From positions 1 through 19,578 of the forward strand of contig DDSL01000128.1 of assembly GCA_002343825.1 (NCBI GenBank): DNA of 19,578 nucleotides. The letters run 5' to 3'. The notes under the pieces were generated by a model. The model was not told where the DNA came from, searched no databases, and worked only from the letters and a program-made list of their open reading frames with translations. The stretch is from Chthonomonas sp. UBA2391. GTDB taxonomy: Bacteria > Armatimonadota > Fimbriimonadia > Fimbriimonadales > Fimbriimonadaceae. Of this stretch, positions 6,934-13,158 are shown one piece after another; position 1 is the first letter of the stretch, and every line of letters starts with the position of its first letter. The position numbers and the translations under genes were made by a program.

Positions 6934-8305
6934 GGTCCCGCTTGGTAGGGGCCCCGCGATAGCTTTCGCTGGCCCCATCCCGCGGTTGCGAGAGGGCGAT
7001 GTCGTTGAGATAGTCCTTTCGGTACTTCATTTGCCGGATGATCTCGGCTTCCAAGGCGGCAAGTTGTGCTGCGGTCTTGATATCTCGCTGGTCGGCGAGT
7101 CGCTGGACGACGGCCAGTAGGGGATCGGTCTTCCCGGTGTTCACCTTGCGGTCCATCAGAGTCGCCATGCCGGCTTCGCTCCGGATGAAGTCTTTGACCT
7201 TCAGCCGGAGCTCGCCATTGGAGGTCCGAACAGTCAGGGTGTCTTCGGCAGGGTAATACTCGTCGTGCGCGACACGGATCTGGGCGACCTTGAATTGGTC
7301 GCAACGTTGTCCCGCGTGTTGGAAGACGGCCACTAAGCGCTTATCGGCGATGATCTCACGAACGGCTTCGGGTCCGACAAGCTCTTCGCCCGACTCCAGC
7401 CGCACCGCGACCAACAGACCCGACCCGTCGACGTCGATTCCATAATCCCGGAAGTTGCGCTGATAGGCTTGGGGGTCGTCTTGCTTGTAGCGCTGCATCA
7501 CGCGGCCCAGCGATCCGCCGCCTCCGCGCAGGGTCGCGAACTGGATGACTCCCACGCTCAGGAACCCGGTGTCATAGGTGTTCACGCTATCGAACCCGCC
7601 TTCGAGCAGGCTCACGGCCGTCATTACGCGCTGAACCGAGCTCGCCAGACCCGCCAGGGAGAAGAGTCGTTGAAGTTCGGCCGCCGGCATCTTCTTGACC
7701 TGTTGGCCCGCAGACTGCACCCCCTCGGGGAATCGGTAGTAGGCCCACTTGGTCCGCGTGATGATGTTGTCTCGATAGGTCAACTCGGTCCCAGTAGGGA
7801 ATCCTATCCGGTACTCGCGAATCTGCACCGCTTCGGCCATGGCCGGAGCCTCGCCTGCCAGCGCGAGCAAATCGGCTGGCATGGGGCCCGGATCACTCGC
7901 CGCCGGGATCTCTCCGGCGGCCGGGGCCACGACTTCGTGGTCGCGCCAGTTGCGTTCGGCGACCAGAAGCGAGGCTTGGTATCGGTCGAAAGCGATCTTC
8001 GCGTCGATCCATTTTTCCCAAGCCTGGACGGTGGGGTCGTTGGAGGTCGGGCTACTTTCGGGGTTTACCTTGCCGAGGCCTCTGGCGCGGTAGTAGCTCC
8101 AGAGCCACTCCGATCCAGCGGCCGTCAGCCGGACGGCGTGCGAGCCCTTGCGGCTGGCGTCACTCGGGAGCCCGGATTCGAAGGTGCAATCCTTCGACCA
8201 GCGGTTTTGAATCGACCGAATTTCGGTAGGGGAGAACAGGTTCTGGGCCATCACGAGAGTGCAGCCGGAAGCAAGAAGGGTGGTCCAAAAAAAGCGACTT
8301 GCCAT
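6923..8305 (-). CDS. Exported protein with a lysozyme-superfamily-like core
   Basis: A 460-residue protein with an N-terminal signal peptide (MASRFFWTTLLASGCTLVMAQ). I do not recognise a named family. The central part (about 225-400) resembles lysozyme-fold hydrolases: MTAVSLLEGGFDSVNTYDTGFLSVGVIQFA (228-257) has an acidic residue (E235) followed by G-F-x-S-x-N and a G-x-x-Q-F element, as seen around the catalytic Glu in transglycosylases, muramidases and chitosanases. LMDRKVNTGKTDPLLAVVQRL (383-403) resembles the 'D-x-x-V-N-x-G' helix of that fold. Cell-wall or glycan cleavage is therefore an inference. The N-terminal 200 residues are unassigned; the C-terminus is basic (TKRDRRR). The ATG lies inside the stem of the upstream gene's terminator, and the T-run encodes Phe5-Phe6. 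The next ATG (Met19) would remove the signal peptide, so the first is preferred. Confidence 0.8.
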   Translation of the reverse strand: MASRFFWTTLLASGCTLVMAQNLFSPTEIRSIQNRWSKDCTFESGLPSDASRKGSHAVRLTAAGSEWLWSYYRARGLGKVNPESSPTSNDPTVQAWEKWIDAKIAFDRYQASLLVAERNWRDHEVVAPAAGEIPAASDPGPMPADLLALAGEAPAMAEAVQIREYRIGFPTGTELTYRDNIITRTKWAYYRFPEGVQSAGQQVKKMPAAELQRLFSLAGLASSVQRVMTAVSLLEGGFDSVNTYDTGFLSVGVIQFATLRGGGGSLGRVMQRYKQDDPQAYQRNFRDYGIDVDGSGLLVAVRLESGEELVGPEAVREIIADKRLVAVFQHAGQRCDQFKVAQIRVAHDEYYPAEDTLTVRTSNGELRLKVKDFIRSEAGMATLMDRKVNTGKTDPLLAVVQRLADQRDIKTAAQLAALEAEIIRQMKYRKDYLNDIALSQPRDGASESYRGAPTKRDRRR

Positions 8306-8340
8306 AGCGTTATTCCCATTGTTGGAGCGCTATGGCAAGT
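8287..8340 (-). terminator. Intrinsic terminator overlapping a start codon
   Basis: A perfect 13-base stem, ACTTGCCATAGCG (8297-8309 as written on plus) with CGCTATGGCAAGT (8328-8340), 18-base loop. On the minus strand it follows the stop of the CADD/TenA-like gene by 27 bases and is followed by CGC and seven T (8293-8287). This is a strong rho-independent terminator. The ATG of the downstream exported protein (8305-8303) is in the second arm of the stem, so read-through transcripts would stop at codons 5-6 of that gene. Confidence 0.85.
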
Positions 8341-8367
8341 TTACAGGTTCAGAAACCTAAAGTAGTC

Positions 8368-8976
8368 TTAGGCGTGGGCCATTTGGCCAAAATAGATGCC
8401 GTCCAGCGCGCCCCACATCGCGGTGCAGACCATTTCGCAGGCGCTTTTGGCTCGCTGAAACTCTTCTTCCGACATCGCCTCGACGACCTTTCGGAGGTCT
8501 TCGATCTCGTTGAAGTCGCTGGCATGAACGCGGAAGTACTCGCGGCCAACTTCCGAAAACTGCGGGTAGTGCTCCTGAAGGCCCTCGAGCTTGCTCTGGG
8601 CCGTGTAGGGCTGCTGGGCCTCAAAGGCATAGAGCGCGCCGACCGCCTCGGCCTTCGAACCAAACAGCTTGCTAGCGGTGTGGACCAGAACATCGGTTTG
8701 GGGATGGTTGCCACCGGCTGGGTTATCCAGTTCTTTCTTGAAGTCTCCCCACATGACGACGTGCTCGCGCTCTTCTTGGGCGTAGTTGCCGAATCCAAGG
8801 GTGTCCCAGCCGCGGTCAATGGTGGCCACAAAGCGACCATACTCGCCGGCGTAATCGGCCAGTTTCTCCATCGGCAGGGTTCCGCTCCTCCAATCTTGAT
8901 AGAAGGCGTGCTGGTTCAAGTCATGGCGCTGGATGATGGCGTCCAGCTCGGCGATGCGGGTTGCGATGTCAGTCAT
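8368..8976 (-). CDS. CADD/TenA-like haem-oxygenase-fold protein
   Basis: A 202-residue, all-helical cytoplasmic protein. FYQDWRSGTLPMEKLADYAGEYGRFV (25-50) and ALYAFEAQQPYTAQSKLEGLQEHYPQF (114-140) closely match the TenA/PqqC/CADD superfamily, especially the CADD-like haem-oxygenase-like diiron proteins, some of which make p-aminobenzoate from tyrosine. Candidate metal ligands are E68/E69/E71 and H72 (EEREHVVMW), E119 and H151 with D154. The last motif is unusual: where diiron members have H-x3-D-x2-H, this protein reads HASDFNEIED, so the Asp is one residue early and the final His is replaced. Diiron activity is thus uncertain. A TATTCT box 13 bases before the ATG may be its promoter. Transcription ends in a strong hairpin-T7 terminator. 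Confidence 0.78.
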   Translation of the reverse strand: MTDIATRIAELDAIIQRHDLNQHAFYQDWRSGTLPMEKLADYAGEYGRFVATIDRGWDTLGFGNYAQEEREHVVMWGDFKKELDNPAGGNHPQTDVLVHTASKLFGSKAEAVGALYAFEAQQPYTAQSKLEGLQEHYPQFSEVGREYFRVHASDFNEIEDLRKVVEAMSEEEFQRAKSACEMVCTAMWGALDGIYFGQMAHA

Positions 8977-9040
8977 GGTTAAGACTCATAGAATAGTCCG
9001 TGAGACCCCCGCAACGCAAGCGGTGTATCCTTGCAGAATC
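8974..9040. promoter_or_regulatory. Divergent promoter region with -10-like boxes for both flanking genes
   Basis: The 64-base gap between divergent starts contains TATCCT (9026-9031, plus) 9 bases before the cyclophilin ATG, and TATTCT on the minus strand 13 bases before the CADD/TenA-like ATG. Neither start has a Shine-Dalgarno sequence, suggesting short-leader or leaderless mRNAs. No consensus -35 hexamer is visible. Confidence 0.4.
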
Positions 9041-9547
9041 ATGCTCGCATCGGCTCTTTCGCTCGTCCTCATCGGCCAATCGTCCAAACCCTTTACCGGC
9101 CCCACCATCACCGTCACGTTCAGCAACAAGAAGTCATTCGTGATCCAAACCGAGACTTCGAGCTCGCCCAAGACGGTCGCGCGAATTTCTGAACTGGTGA
9201 AGCAAAAGTACTACGACGGGATCCTCTTCCACCGAGTCGAAGATTGGGTCGTGCAGTGGGGCGATCCCAATACCAAGAAGGGCCTCGACGCCCCCGGAGT
9301 CGGCAGCGGCGGAACGGGCAAGAACATGCCGTTTGAAGCGAGTCCGGTCGAATTCAAGCGTGGCATCGTCGGCATTGCTTCGACGGGTACCAAGAAGGGC
9401 GGGGATTCGCAGCTCTTTGTCTTGACCAAGGATGCCCCGCACCTGACGGGTAACTATGCCGTCCTCGGCCGAGTCAGCAAAGGGATGGAAGTCGTCGACG
9501 CGATCAAGCGCGGCGACAAGGTCGTCTCGATGAAGCTCGGGAAGTGA
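9041..9547 (+). CDS. Exported cyclophilin-type peptidyl-prolyl cis-trans isomerase
   Basis: Accelerates cis-trans isomerisation of X-Pro bonds during protein folding. The 168-residue protein has a hydrophobic N-terminus (MLASALSLVLIGQS) consistent with a signal peptide, then a bacterial cyclophilin domain. Landmarks are YYDGILFHRVEDWVVQWGDP (57-76), with the catalytic Arg of FHRV at 65, the GSGGTGKNMPFEA loop and GDSQLFVLTKDAPHLTGNYAVLGRVSKGMEVVDAI. The ATG at 9041 is chosen because it gives the signal peptide directly and follows a TATCCT box; an open frame upstream overlaps the divergent gene and has no homology. The stop overlaps the GTG of the nitroreductase (GTGA), so an exported foldase is translationally coupled to cytoplasmic-looking flavoproteins, an unexpected pairing. 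Confidence 0.92.
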   Translation: MLASALSLVLIGQSSKPFTGPTITVTFSNKKSFVIQTETSSSPKTVARISELVKQKYYDGILFHRVEDWVVQWGDPNTKKGLDAPGVGSGGTGKNMPFEASPVEFKRGIVGIASTGTKKGGDSQLFVLTKDAPHLTGNYAVLGRVSKGMEVVDAIKRGDKVVSMKLGK

Positions 9548-10353
9548 TTTTCTCCGAGCCCCTCGAAACGCTCTGGCAGCGCCGCTTCGGGCAAGATCCT
9601 CCGGCGGGGATCCCCGAGGCGGTGGTGCCATTTCTTCGTCATCGGTCGGTCCGAAAGTTTCTTCCTGAGCCGATCGATCCGGCGGTTCATGAGGCGCTGA
9701 TCGCCGCCGCCACTTCTGCCTCGACCAGCAGCAACCTCCAGCTCTACTCGGTGGTGAGCGTGCAGGACCCAGAGCGGCGGGCCCGGATCGCCGAGCTCTG
9801 CGCGAACCAAGAACAGGTGAAGTCGTGCGCTTGGTTTGTGGCCTGGTTTGCCGATCATCAAAGACTCCGACACGCCGCGGCTTTGGTCGGGGAAGAGTGT
9901 AACGGCCTGGATTACACCGAGTTCATGCTGATGGCCACCATCGACGTGGCCTTGGCAGCCGAGCGGATGGCCTGCGCGGCCGAAGCACTTGGTCTCGGGG
10001 TGTGCTACATCGGGGCCTTGCGAAACAATCCGCCGGGCGTAGCCGAATTGCTCAAGGCTCCCGCCGGTGCTGTCGGACTCTTCGGGATGTGTCTCGGCTG
10101 GCCCGACCCATCCGCCTCCCCGGCGATCAAGCCGCGAATGAGCCTCGATTCGATTTGGCATCAGGAGGCCTTTCCTGATGAGGCCAGCATCGGTGACTAT
10201 GATGCCCGAATGACAGAGTTCTACCAGGAGCAGGGGATGTCGTCCTCAGCCAGTTGGTCCCAAAAGAGCGGGCGTCGGGTCGACGAGCACCATTTGAGTG
10301 GGCGGGAGGTTCTGCGCGAATGGCTCGACAAGAATCAGATGGGAACACGATGA
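9544..10353 (+). CDS. Nitroreductase-family flavoprotein, canonical copy
   Basis: A 269-residue FMN-dependent oxidoreductase of the nitroreductase superfamily (NfsA-like arrangement). HRSVRKF (33-39) is the usual phosphate-contacting FMN motif, and TSASTSSNLQLYSV (57-70) supplies the Ser/Asn side chains at the flavin. YTEFMLMATIDVALAAERMACAAEALGLGVCYIGALRNNP is the central dimer helix and following strand, and the C-terminus has the long arm that wraps over a partner subunit. Likely NAD(P)H-dependent reduction of nitro, quinone or flavin substrates; the true substrate is unknown. It starts with GTG at 9544 overlapping the cyclophilin stop, and its own TGA overlaps the ATG of a diverged paralogue. 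The three genes form one unit. Confidence 0.9.
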   Translation: MIFSEPLETLWQRRFGQDPPAGIPEAVVPFLRHRSVRKFLPEPIDPAVHEALIAAATSASTSSNLQLYSVVSVQDPERRARIAELCANQEQVKSCAWFVAWFADHQRLRHAAALVGEECNGLDYTEFMLMATIDVALAAERMACAAEALGLGVCYIGALRNNPPGVAELLKAPAGAVGLFGMCLGWPDPSASPAIKPRMSLDSIWHQEAFPDEASIGDYDARMTEFYQEQGMSSSASWSQKSGRRVDEHHLSGREVLREWLDKNQMGTR

Positions 10354-11117
10354 GCGAATTCAGTTCGGCGTGGAAGGCCCGCTTTGGAGGAGAAGCTCCG
10401 ATGGACCTCCCCGAGTTGGCTGCGACGATGGCCCGCAAGTCGGCCCGCGGTTTTTTGCCCGATCCGCTGGCCGAAGAACTCAAGACCGCGCTCTTCGGGG
10501 TCGCTCAATGCGCGGCTACGACGTGTGGTCTACAGATGTGGTCGGCCCTGGAGGTTTCGGCGGAGCAGCGGGACCGCATGTGGGAGCTCACGGGGAAGCA
10601 GGACCACGTTCGAACGGCCCCTTGGGTTCTTTGTTTTTGTGCCGACCATGCGCGGGCTCACCAGATCAGTACCGACCCCGGCGGTCTGGGGACTCTTGAA
10701 TTCTTTCTCATGGCAGCGATGGATGCCTGCTTTGCCAGCGAGCGGCTCTGCACCAGCGCGGAGCAGTTAGGACTTGCGACGTGTTACGTCGGCTCGATCC
10801 GGAACCGGATGCCGGAGGTTTGCGAACTGCTGGCCCTGCCCGACCGCGTGGCGCCCCTCTTTTTGCTCCTCGTCGGCCGCGAAGATCCCGCCGACCCCAC
10901 GCCTCTCAGGCCCCGCCTGGCTTCCGACGCGATTCGCCAACCGGGAGGACGGGACGAGACGTACGACGACCGGATGCGGCCTTACTTCGACCAGATGTCC
11001 CGGCAGAGCGATCTGAACTGGTCTGAGCGACTGCAGAACCGGCTCCGAGAACACCATCAACGAGGTCGCGGGCAACTGGTGTCCTGGCTGAAGTCCCGAG
11101 GGTTTGACCTGGAATAG
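10350..11117 (+). CDS. Nitroreductase-family paralogue with degenerate FMN motifs
   Basis: A 255-residue homologue of the preceding protein, alignable along nearly the whole length (RFGGEAP with RFGQDPP; LEFFLMAAMDACFASERLCTSAEQLGLATCYVGSIRNRMPEV with the matching helix). The FMN signature is altered: HRSVRKF is RKSARGF (29-35), and STSSNLQ is ATTCGLQ (56-62), which removes the His and the Asn normally near flavin. The reading frame is intact with no internal stop, so it is not a simple pseudogene. The ATG at 10350 overlaps the previous stop as ATGA; an in-frame extension upstream is out of register with homology. Because nitroreductases bind FMN at a dimer interface, this copy may be a structural partner in a heterodimer. 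No strong terminator follows. Confidence 0.85.
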   Translation: MSEFSSAWKARFGGEAPMDLPELAATMARKSARGFLPDPLAEELKTALFGVAQCAATTCGLQMWSALEVSAEQRDRMWELTGKQDHVRTAPWVLCFCADHARAHQISTDPGGLGTLEFFLMAAMDACFASERLCTSAEQLGLATCYVGSIRNRMPEVCELLALPDRVAPLFLLLVGREDPADPTPLRPRLASDAIRQPGGRDETYDDRMRPYFDQMSRQSDLNWSERLQNRLREHHQRGRGQLVSWLKSRGFDLE

Positions 11118-11179
11118 CCGATCGCAACAGATCCCGCAACCATTTCGAGAAAAATCTCGTCACTCTTGATAACGGGTAC

Positions 11180-11213
11180 TTGCAACGCGCGGCATACCGG
11201 GTATAAAGCGCGT
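11180..11213 (+). promoter_or_regulatory. Promoter with a symmetric operator-like dyad, upstream of the small lipoprotein gene
   Basis: TTGCAA (11180-11185) and TATAAA (11202-11207), 16-base spacing, form a good sigma-70-type promoter. Covering the spacer and -10 is a dyad centred on base 11199: ACGCGC (11185-11190) with GCGCGT (11208-11213), and ATACC (11194-11198) with GGTAT (11200-11204), 11 pairs around one centre. The overlap with the -10 box suggests a repressor site. Confidence 0.6.
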
Positions 11214-11259
11214 GGCGGGTTCGCCCGTTAAATCCAAAATCGGAGGTGTCGCAAACAGA

Positions 11260-11391
11260 ATGAAACGAGTTTTATCTTTCCTGGCGATCGTTAGCGTGAT
11301 GAGCATGGTGCTCGTGGGTTGTAGTGGTGGCGGAGACGCTGCTGCTGAAGGCGAAAAGCCTGCGGCTGAGGCCGGGGCCGAAAGCAAGTAA
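11260..11391 (+). CDS. 43-residue lipoprotein
   Basis: A very small exported protein. The N-terminus MKRVLSFLAIVSVMSMVLVGC is a complete lipoprotein signal with lipobox LVGC (18-21); after cleavage the mature protein would be only 23 residues, starting with the lipidated Cys and continuing SGGGD followed by an Ala/Glu/Lys-rich stretch with no aromatic residue. It is therefore a membrane-anchored flexible tail, without a recognisable domain. The gene is well supported despite its size: GGAGGT (11242-11247) lies 12 bases before the ATG, a strong promoter is upstream and an intrinsic terminator follows, so it is a monocistronic unit. Function unknown; it could be a small cell-envelope spacer or a regulator. 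A frameshifted larger lipoprotein is unlikely, because the terminator begins 35 bases after the stop. Confidence 0.78.
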   Translation: MKRVLSFLAIVSVMSMVLVGCSGGGDAAAEGEKPAAEAGAESK

Positions 11392-11426
11392 CGAGCGCCT
11401 CGTTGGCTTTAACGCCAAACGAAGCC

Positions 11427-11466
11427 AAGGCCGAACCTCAAAAGGGTTCGGCCTTTTACTTTTTGT
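11427..11466 (+). terminator. Rho-independent terminator of the small lipoprotein gene
   Basis: Perfect 11-base stem AAGGCCGAACC (11427-11437) / GGTTCGGCCTT (11445-11455), 7-base loop, followed by TTACTTTTTG. It sits 35 bases after the lipoprotein stop and just before the end of the convergent ABC operon, for which it lacks a matching T-run. Confidence 0.88.
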
Positions 11467-11472
11467 CCCGCC

Positions 11473-12240
11473 TTACTCGGTGTCTTCCCGCGGAACGAAC
11501 TCAAACCGGGTGAACCACCAGGCGGCAAGCGAGAGCAGCACTACGGTCAAGACCGAGATCACGATCCAGGCCGTCATTTGGCTGACCCCCTGGGTAGCCA
11601 TCTGTTGGCTCAAAAATTGGAAGGGTCCTGCTCTCTGAGGAGGTTCGGGCCGGTTGGCGATGGCCGTCAAGTAGCTATTCAGCGAGAGATAGTAGGTACT
11701 CCCCGGCATGTTGGGAACCGCTACCTCCCACCCGAAGGCAAAGATGAGACAGACGATCATCGCCCGGTTGATCACGAGCGTGACCATCGTAAAGAGCGCA
11801 CAGTAGCTGAGCGCCCCGACAGCCAGGGCCAGGATATCTCTTAGGACGACACCATTGAAGGGGCCCACATCGGGGACGCCGATGCTGGCTCCGACGGCCA
11901 TCATCACTCCGACGACGAACGTGACCGTACTGGCGGCGAGGGTCCGCGCCAGCAAAACCTTCCAGCGAGCGATGGGCCGGGTCAGCAGATAGGTGATCGT
12001 CTTTTGTTCGACCTCTTGGCCGATGACGGCGGTGCTGAAGATGGCCGCGGCAAGGGCGAGGATCCGAAACACGATGGCTCCCGAGATCTGCCCATATTGA
12101 TAGATGGGCTCGCGGACCCGGATCACTTCGCTCAACCCCCGGGCGGCTAGGATCAAGAGAACCGCAAGGATCAGCCACCCGAAGAACCGGCGGGGGCGCA
12201 TGAAGTCGCGTAGGGCAGAAACGTAGAGATAGCCGATCAT
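11473..12240 (-). CDS. ABC-2-type transporter permease (second pair)
   Basis: A 255-residue polytopic membrane protein, last gene of a four-gene ABC operon. About six hydrophobic helices are visible, for example FFGWLILAVLLILAARGL, IVFRILALAAAIFSTAVIG, TVTFVVGVMMAVGASIG, and a final MTAWIVISVLTVVLLSLAAWWF. The cytoplasmic segment GQEVEQKTITYLLTRPIARWKVLLAR (74-99) is the signature loop of ABC-2 permeases of the NatB/YhaP/CcmB-like kind, in which E-x(5)-T-x-x-L-L-x-R/K-P-I precedes a helix. It starts with ATG immediately after the stop of the ATPase gene. Probably an exporter or a membrane-remodelling/stress system; substrate unknown. Confidence 0.88.
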   Translation of the reverse strand: MIGYLYVSALRDFMRPRRFFGWLILAVLLILAARGLSEVIRVREPIYQYGQISGAIVFRILALAAAIFSTAVIGQEVEQKTITYLLTRPIARWKVLLARTLAASTVTFVVGVMMAVGASIGVPDVGPFNGVVLRDILALAVGALSYCALFTMVTLVINRAMIVCLIFAFGWEVAVPNMPGSTYYLSLNSYLTAIANRPEPPQRAGPFQFLSQQMATQGVSQMTAWIVISVLTVVLLSLAAWWFTRFEFVPREDTE

Positions 12241-13158
12241 TTAGTTCTCCACCAGGTAGTGGAATACCGATTCCAGGTTGTTGTCAGGACTGCCAAAGCC
12301 GTCGATCGAGAGGCCCTGATCCAGCACCAAGTGCGGGATTTCGTCATAGAAGCGGTCGGGCTCGCGGGTCTTGAGTTCCAAGCTTCTGCCGTCGCGTCCG
12401 AATTCTAAACTCACGATGTAGGGCAAGGCTGCCAGCCGAGCCGCAACCTCACGGGTTTGCTCGGTCTCGATCGTGATCCGGTGGGGGTACTTATCGATGA
12501 GGTCGCGGATCGCGCGGAGGTCTCCACTGGCGAGCAGGCGACCGCGATGGAGTAGAAGAATGCTACGAGTCATCTGCTCCACCTCGAAGAGGATGTGGCT
12601 GCTGACGACGATGGCCTTCCCTTCATGGCCAAGTTGGCCGAGCAGGTCCATGAACTCGCGTCGTCCGACTGGGTCCAGCCCGTTGAGGGGCTCGTCGAGC
12701 AGGATGATTTCGGGGTCGTGGAGCATCGCCTGCGCGAGCTTGATCCGCTGCCGCATCCCTTTGCTGTATCCCTTGATCGGTCGGTCGCATCGGTCGGACA
12801 TGCCGACGCGGTCGATGGCGAGGTCGGCTCGGCGGTTGGCTTCGGTCCGGCCATAGCCCGCGAGCCGGCCCATGTGGCGCACAAACTGACGCCCGGTCAT
12901 GTACTCGTAAAAGTTATCGATCTCTGGGCAATAGCCGATGTAGCGGTAGATCTCCGGGTTGCCGAAGGGAGCTTCCCCTCGAACGAGAACCTCACCGGTC
13001 GTTGGCTTGAGTTGACCCGTGATCAGCCGCATCAGGGTGGACTTTCCGGCTCCATTTTGGCCGAGCAAAGCAGTGACTCCGGTCGGGATCACGGCCGTGA
13101 CATCATTCAGCCCGATGACCTGTCCGTACCATCGAGAAGCGTGGTTCAGAGTGATCAC
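12241..13158 (-). CDS. ABC transporter ATP-binding protein (second pair)
   Basis: A 305-residue cytoplasmic ATPase that powers the permease encoded directly after it. Walker A GQNGAGKS (33-40), Q-loop region IGYCPE, signature YSKGMRQRIKLAQAM (131-145) in the variant form typical of ABC-2 exporters, Walker B IILLDEP (151-157), D-loop NGLDP and H-loop VVSSH are all present. The C-terminal 90 residues form an accessory domain as in NatA/CcmA-like proteins. The start chosen is GTG at 13158, overlapping the previous stop as GTGA and giving MITLNHASRWYGQ; the open frame extends 29 codons further upstream but that part is a Gly/Arg-rich shadow within the neighbouring permease gene. Translationally coupled to that permease. 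Confidence 0.92.
   Translation of the reverse strand: MITLNHASRWYGQVIGLNDVTAVIPTGVTALLGQNGAGKSTLMRLITGQLKPTTGEVLVRGEAPFGNPEIYRYIGYCPEIDNFYEYMTGRQFVRHMGRLAGYGRTEANRRADLAIDRVGMSDRCDRPIKGYSKGMRQRIKLAQAMLHDPEIILLDEPLNGLDPVGRREFMDLLGQLGHEGKAIVVSSHILFEVEQMTRSILLLHRGRLLASGDLRAIRDLIDKYPHRITIETEQTREVAARLAALPYIVSLEFGRDGRSLELKTREPDRFYDEIPHLVLDQGLSIDGFGSPDNNLESVFHYLVEN

Noticed and set aside
11146..11159. CGAGA-AAAA-TCTCG hairpin after the nitroreductase pair
   Set aside because: A five-base stem without a following T-run does not support a terminator; likely chance.
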